8,249 nt of DNA from an uncultured Planctomycetota bacterium (GTDB taxonomy: Bacteria > Planctomycetota > UBA1135 > UBA2386): assembly GCA_903925435.1 (NCBI GenBank), contig CAIYFF010000593.1, forward strand, positions 1 through 8,249, written 5' to 3'. Shown piece after piece: positions 5,587 through 8,249 of the stretch. Each line of letters opens with the position of its first letter. Within the stretch, counting starts at the first letter, position 1. The translations under genes were made by a program, and so were the position numbers. Under the pieces are notes generated by a model. It was not told where the DNA came from and ran no database searches. It saw nothing but the letters and a program-made list of their open reading frames with translations.

Positions 5587-6705
5587 ATGCGACCCCGCGA
5601 CCTACTGCTCCGCGCAAGCGTGCTGACGCTGCTCGCCGCTGCTGCGATCACGCTGCTCGGCGATCCGACCGTAGCAGGCGAACTGCCGCCGCCATCGGGA
5701 CCTGAGACCGCGCCGTTCGAAGTCGAGTCCCATGGCGACGCACCCGGCGCAATCGCCGAGGCCGGCACGGTGCGCCCCAGCGAAGCGGCGATCGCGGACC
5801 CGGTTTTCCGGAAGTCGGAAGGCCGCGACACCACCGGCTGGACCAGCGGCGTCATCATCGGCGACATCCCGCTGACCCCCAGCGTCATCGAACACATCCA
5901 GACGATCTCCGTCGTCGTCGACGAACTGAAGAACGTCCGAGTCGGTGGCACCCCGCCGTTCCGCAAGGTCGTCCCCGTCACGCTCGGCGCCGGCACGCCC
6001 ACCTTCGAGGTGCGCGACATCCCGTTCTCCGACTACGGCTATGTCGTCCGCGTGCACTCGCCAGGACTGAACGGCGGGCAAGCGACGGTCGAAATCTCGC
6101 AGGGCCATCCCTTCGTCGACGACGTCAAGCTGCCAATCACGCCAGGATCGCCCTTCTCGATCCTGCTGCGCGACCAAGACCGTGCGCCGCTGCGCGCCGT
6201 CGAGGTCCGCATGGTGCCGCACATGGAACCGCACGGCAGGCCAACGTTCCTGGGCAACGCCGACAACTTCGGCAGCGTCGTCTTCGAAAACGTGCTCGCC
6301 GGCGAATACCACGTCCACCTCGGCTCTCAGGCCCAACCGCTGATGGAGCCAACGCTGGTCAACGTGCAGCCCGGCACCTACATGCAGAAGGGCTCCGTCG
6401 TTCTGCCGCAGGGCACGACGATCGCCGTGCCGCGCGGCGCGCCCATGACCGCGCAGGTGACGCAACTCGGCGGCTGGGCCATCGCTGGCGCGCTGGTGCA
6501 GATCCGCGCGACCGACCGCGGCCGCCGCGTCGAGATGGAGGGCGAGACCGACTCGCTCGGCAAGGTCACGTTCCCCAACCTGTTGCCAGGCCAGTGGGAG
6601 ATCGAAGTTTGCAAGGCCGACTACGAGCGGCGCCTCGGCCAGTTCGAAGTGAAGCCCGACGCGAGCGTTGCCGACCAGAAGTTCGAGTTGGTTCGGATCC
6701 GCTGA
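5587..6705 (+). CDS. Secreted protein with tandem carboxypeptidase-regulatory/CNA-B-like beta-sandwich modules
   Basis: The 372-residue product begins with MRPRDLLLRASVLTLLAAAAITLLG, a basic n-region plus hydrophobic core typical of a signal peptide, with likely cleavage near VAG-E around residue 35. There is no lipobox cysteine. A Pro/Glu/Ala-rich stretch follows. The rest is beta-rich and modular: two clear repeats (about 187-280 and 284-371) share a Gly-x-Pro start, a middle 'G-x-V-x-F-x-N-x-L-x-G-x-x-x-[VI]' signature (GSVVFENVLAGEYHV and GKVTFPNLLPGQWEI), and a closing strand. A diverged copy may lie at about 85-185. This resembles carboxypeptidase regulatory-like or CNA-B folds, which usually act as structural or binding modules rather than enzymes. 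ATG 5587 is chosen because it directly precedes the signal peptide; there is no Shine-Dalgarno. It is flanked by gaps on both sides and is probably its own transcription unit. Confidence 0.8.
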   Translation: MRPRDLLLRASVLTLLAAAAITLLGDPTVAGELPPPSGPETAPFEVESHGDAPGAIAEAGTVRPSEAAIADPVFRKSEGRDTTGWTSGVIIGDIPLTPSVIEHIQTISVVVDELKNVRVGGTPPFRKVVPVTLGAGTPTFEVRDIPFSDYGYVVRVHSPGLNGGQATVEISQGHPFVDDVKLPITPGSPFSILLRDQDRAPLRAVEVRMVPHMEPHGRPTFLGNADNFGSVVFENVLAGEYHVHLGSQAQPLMEPTLVNVQPGTYMQKGSVVLPQGTTIAVPRGAPMTAQVTQLGGWAIAGALVQIRATDRGRRVEMEGETDSLGKVTFPNLLPGQWEIEVCKADYERRLGQFEVKPDASVADQKFELVRIR

Positions 6706-6720
6706 AGTTGGCGATGCACA

Positions 6721-6738
6721 CGGCGGATTCCTTCGCCG
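6721..6738 (+). terminator. Short hairpin after the secreted-protein gene, weak terminator candidate
   Basis: Bases 6721-6727 pair with 6732-6738 (7 bp including one G-U) around the loop TTCC, 15 bases after the stop codon at 6703-6705. There is no following U-run. It lies in a 95-base gap before the FabZ-like gene, so transcription ending or attenuation is possible but unproven. Confidence 0.3.
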
Positions 6739-6800
6739 CGGAGTGCCCGTAGGGTAGAAAGTCCGCCCTGCCGAGCCCCCACGCGCGGCTGCACCACCCC

Positions 6801-7280
6801 ATGGCACGCCCGCTCGTCGATCTCACATCGCTCGATCTATCCAAGGATGTGATCCCGCAGGAGGAGCTGCGCAGCCTCGTGCCGCACCGCGACTACTTCC
6901 AATTGCTCGATGGCATCTGCCACTACGACGAGAAGGAGTCCCTCCTGATCGCCTACAAGGACTGGCCGAAGGATGCATGGTGGGCATCGGGTCACGTGCC
7001 AGGCAAGCCCCTGATGCCGGGCGTGTTGATGATCGAAGGCGCAGCGCAAGCCGCGACCTTCTTGCTCAAGAAGATCAACAACTGGCCGGCGGAGCGGTTC
7101 GTCGGACTCGGCGGACTCGACGACGTGCGCTTCCGCGGACAAGTCGTGCCGCCGGCGCGCGTCTACTTCGTCGCCGGACGCGGCCAACTGAGCGGCACCC
7201 GGATGGCCAAGTTCCCGACGCAGGCCTTCTGCAACGGGCAAATGATCCTCGACATGACGCTGCTCGGCGTGATCCTCTGA
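6801..7280 (+). CDS. FabZ-like 3-hydroxyacyl-ACP dehydratase (hotdog fold)
   Basis: The 159-residue protein fits the FabZ/FabA hotdog family, which dehydrates 3-hydroxyacyl-ACP during fatty-acid elongation in the cytoplasm. It shows VPHRDYFQLLDGI (like the family's PHR-x-PFLLVD) and SGHVPGKPLMPGVLMIEGAAQ spread over residues 63-83. His65 and Glu79 correspond to the catalytic His and Glu and are 14 residues apart, as in FabZ. GLGGLDDVRFRGQVVPP fits the region after the central helix. The length is typical. Differences such as HVPGKP for the usual HFPxxP and a Trp-rich preceding loop suggest a paralogue with a special acyl substrate rather than the housekeeping enzyme. ATG 6801 has no Shine-Dalgarno (CACCACCCC precedes). 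The next gene follows after 13 bases, so both likely share a transcript. Confidence 0.85.
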   Translation: MARPLVDLTSLDLSKDVIPQEELRSLVPHRDYFQLLDGICHYDEKESLLIAYKDWPKDAWWASGHVPGKPLMPGVLMIEGAAQAATFLLKKINNWPAERFVGLGGLDDVRFRGQVVPPARVYFVAGRGQLSGTRMAKFPTQAFCNGQMILDMTLLGVIL

Positions 7281-7293
7281 TCCGCAACCGCTG

Positions 7294-8249
7294 ATGGATC
7301 GAACGCGCGAGCCGGGCCCTCTGACCGTCGCCGCGCCGCAGCCCTTGCCGCGCGCCTTCTGGTGGCTGCCGGTCCTCGTGCTGGCTGCGTGGTTCCCAGT
7401 CGACTCCTACTGGGCCAGCGACGACTTCTTCGCGCTGCACTGGGCCAAGGACTTCGGCAACGTGCTGCGCGACTTCACGGGCGCGTGGTACGGCGCGGAG
7501 GACCTGTTCTTCTTCTACCGGCCGCTGATCACGCTGTCGCTGTGGGTCGAACTGCAGCTCGCCGGCGCAAACCCGTTCCTCGCGCACTTCGACAACGCCA
7601 TCGCGCACGCATGCAGCGCGATGCTGGTCGGTTGCCTTTGGCGGCGGTGGCTCAGCGACGGCTACGCATTCGCAGCCGGCCTCGTCTGGGGCCTGTCGCC
7701 GATGCACATCGGCGCCGTCGCATGGGCAATCGCGCGCACGGACGGGTTCTCGTGCCTGTTCGCGCTGTCGAGCGCTCTGCTGTTCTGCCGCTGGCTCGAA
7801 GGAGCGTCGCGCCGCGCTGCATCGCTGCTCGCGTTCGCGCTCGCGCTGTGCTGCAAGGAGACCGTGCTGCCCGTGCCCGCGCTGCTCGCGTTGCTCGCGT
7901 TCGTGCAGTCGCCGCGCGACGGCCTGACTGCGCGCGCGCGATTCGCGGCGAAAGCCTCGTGGCCGCACTTCGCGCTGCTCGCCGCGTATCTGGCTTGGCG
8001 GCTCGCCTGCCTCGGACGCATGGGCGGCTACGACGCCGCGGAGTACCACGCGCTGCCGATGGCGCTCGGCCTCGCCGACTATGCAGGCGGACTCGTGAAC
8101 CCGCTGTCGTGGGTCCCGCTGCTGTCCGACGGCCGCCTGCTGCCGCTGCCGACGTGGGCTATCGCGACGATCGGCTTCGTGCCCGCGGCGCTGGGCGTCG
8201 CCTTCTGCCTCGGCCGCGCACGCTTCGGCGCGCTGCTCGGCTCGATCTC
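7294..8249 (+). CDS. Polytopic membrane protein, GT-C (PMT/TMTC-like) glycosyltransferase family; 3' end outside window
   Basis: The frame is open from ATG 7294 to the window end (318 codons) and encodes a strongly hydrophobic protein with about eight predicted membrane segments, the first near residues 22-37. The first loop has an acidic pair (Asp43-Asp44 in YWASDDFF), where GT-C enzymes place their catalytic acid. YRPLITLSLW (75-84), AHFDNAIAH (97-105) and SPMHIGAVAWAIARTD (135-150) match the pattern 'YRPL..LS / H..N...H / HP.H...VAW..GR.D' seen in bacterial PMT- and TMTC-like proteins. These use polyprenyl-phosphate sugars to glycosylate proteins or glycans on the outer face of the membrane. 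The start is 13 bases after the FabZ-like stop, with no Shine-Dalgarno. Donor and acceptor cannot be inferred. A long antisense frame here lacks such features and is discarded. Confidence 0.82.
   Translation, partial: MDRTREPGPLTVAAPQPLPRAFWWLPVLVLAAWFPVDSYWASDDFFALHWAKDFGNVLRDFTGAWYGAEDLFFFYRPLITLSLWVELQLAGANPFLAHFDNAIAHACSAMLVGCLWRRWLSDGYAFAAGLVWGLSPMHIGAVAWAIARTDGFSCLFALSSALLFCRWLEGASRRAASLLAFALALCCKETVLPVPALLALLAFVQSPRDGLTARARFAAKASWPHFALLAAYLAWRLACLGRMGGYDAAEYHALPMALGLADYAGGLVNPLSWVPLLSDGRLLPLPTWAIATIGFVPAALGVAFCLGRARFGALLGSI

Noticed and set aside
6732..6760. Possible promoter TTCGCC - 17 bases - TAGAAA before the FabZ-like gene
   Set aside because: Only 3 of 6 and 4 of 6 bases match the sigma-70 consensus, and the upstream box overlaps a hairpin; too weak to list as a feature.
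7075..8049. 324-codon minus-strand open frame antisense to the FabZ-like and GT-C genes
   Set aside because: Its product is Arg/Glu/Gln-rich low-complexity sequence, whereas the plus strand shows membrane helices and GT-C family motifs.

Overview
The window is GC-rich, densely coding bacterial chromosome with no mobile element, RNA gene, CRISPR array or origin that I can see. A Gram-negative-type envelope is implied by a 3-deoxy-D-manno-octulosonate-8-phosphate (Kdo-8-P) synthase. Combined with a membrane-anchored Hanks-type kinase carrying TPR-like repeats, a secreted protein of tandem beta-sandwich modules and mostly Shine-Dalgarno-less starts, this most resembles a planctomycete or a similar high-GC, non-proteobacterial Gram-negative. 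That placement is an inference from gene content and style, not from a phylogenetic marker.

Layout. Positions 1-261 hold the end of an unrecognised plus-strand gene. It is followed after 19 bases by an RmlC-like nucleotide-sugar epimerase (281-874) with a clear GGAGG ribosome binding site. A minus-strand RmlD-like nucleotide-sugar reductase (893-1699) converges on it. The two stop codons face each other across a strong hairpin (870-897). Divergent from the reductase starts a plus-strand run: a lipid kinase of the diacylglycerol kinase/YegS type (about 1776-2648), kdsA (2711-3553), and, 10 bases later, a Ser/Thr protein kinase with one transmembrane helix and TPR-like repeats (3564-5423). A 163-base gap (5424-5586) with a 14-base perfect palindrome precedes a secreted protein of repeated beta-sandwich modules (5587-6705). 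A 95-base gap with a small hairpin leads to a FabZ-like hotdog dehydratase (6801-7280). After 13 bases comes a polytopic GT-C-type glycosyltransferase-like protein that runs off the window (7294-8249).

How the genes fit together. Most recognisable products point to the cell envelope: nucleotide-sugar modification (RmlC-like and RmlD-like), Kdo synthesis, lipid phosphorylation, a fatty-acyl dehydratase and a membrane glycosyltransferase. The protein kinase sits directly behind kdsA and could be a sensor or regulator, but only proximity supports this. I found no convincing new multi-gene system. The more notable points are the facing-stop-codon hairpin, the exact metal-ligand spacing of KdsA, the kdsA-kinase pairing, the near absence of Shine-Dalgarno sequences, and the ambiguous divergent start region around 1697-1776.
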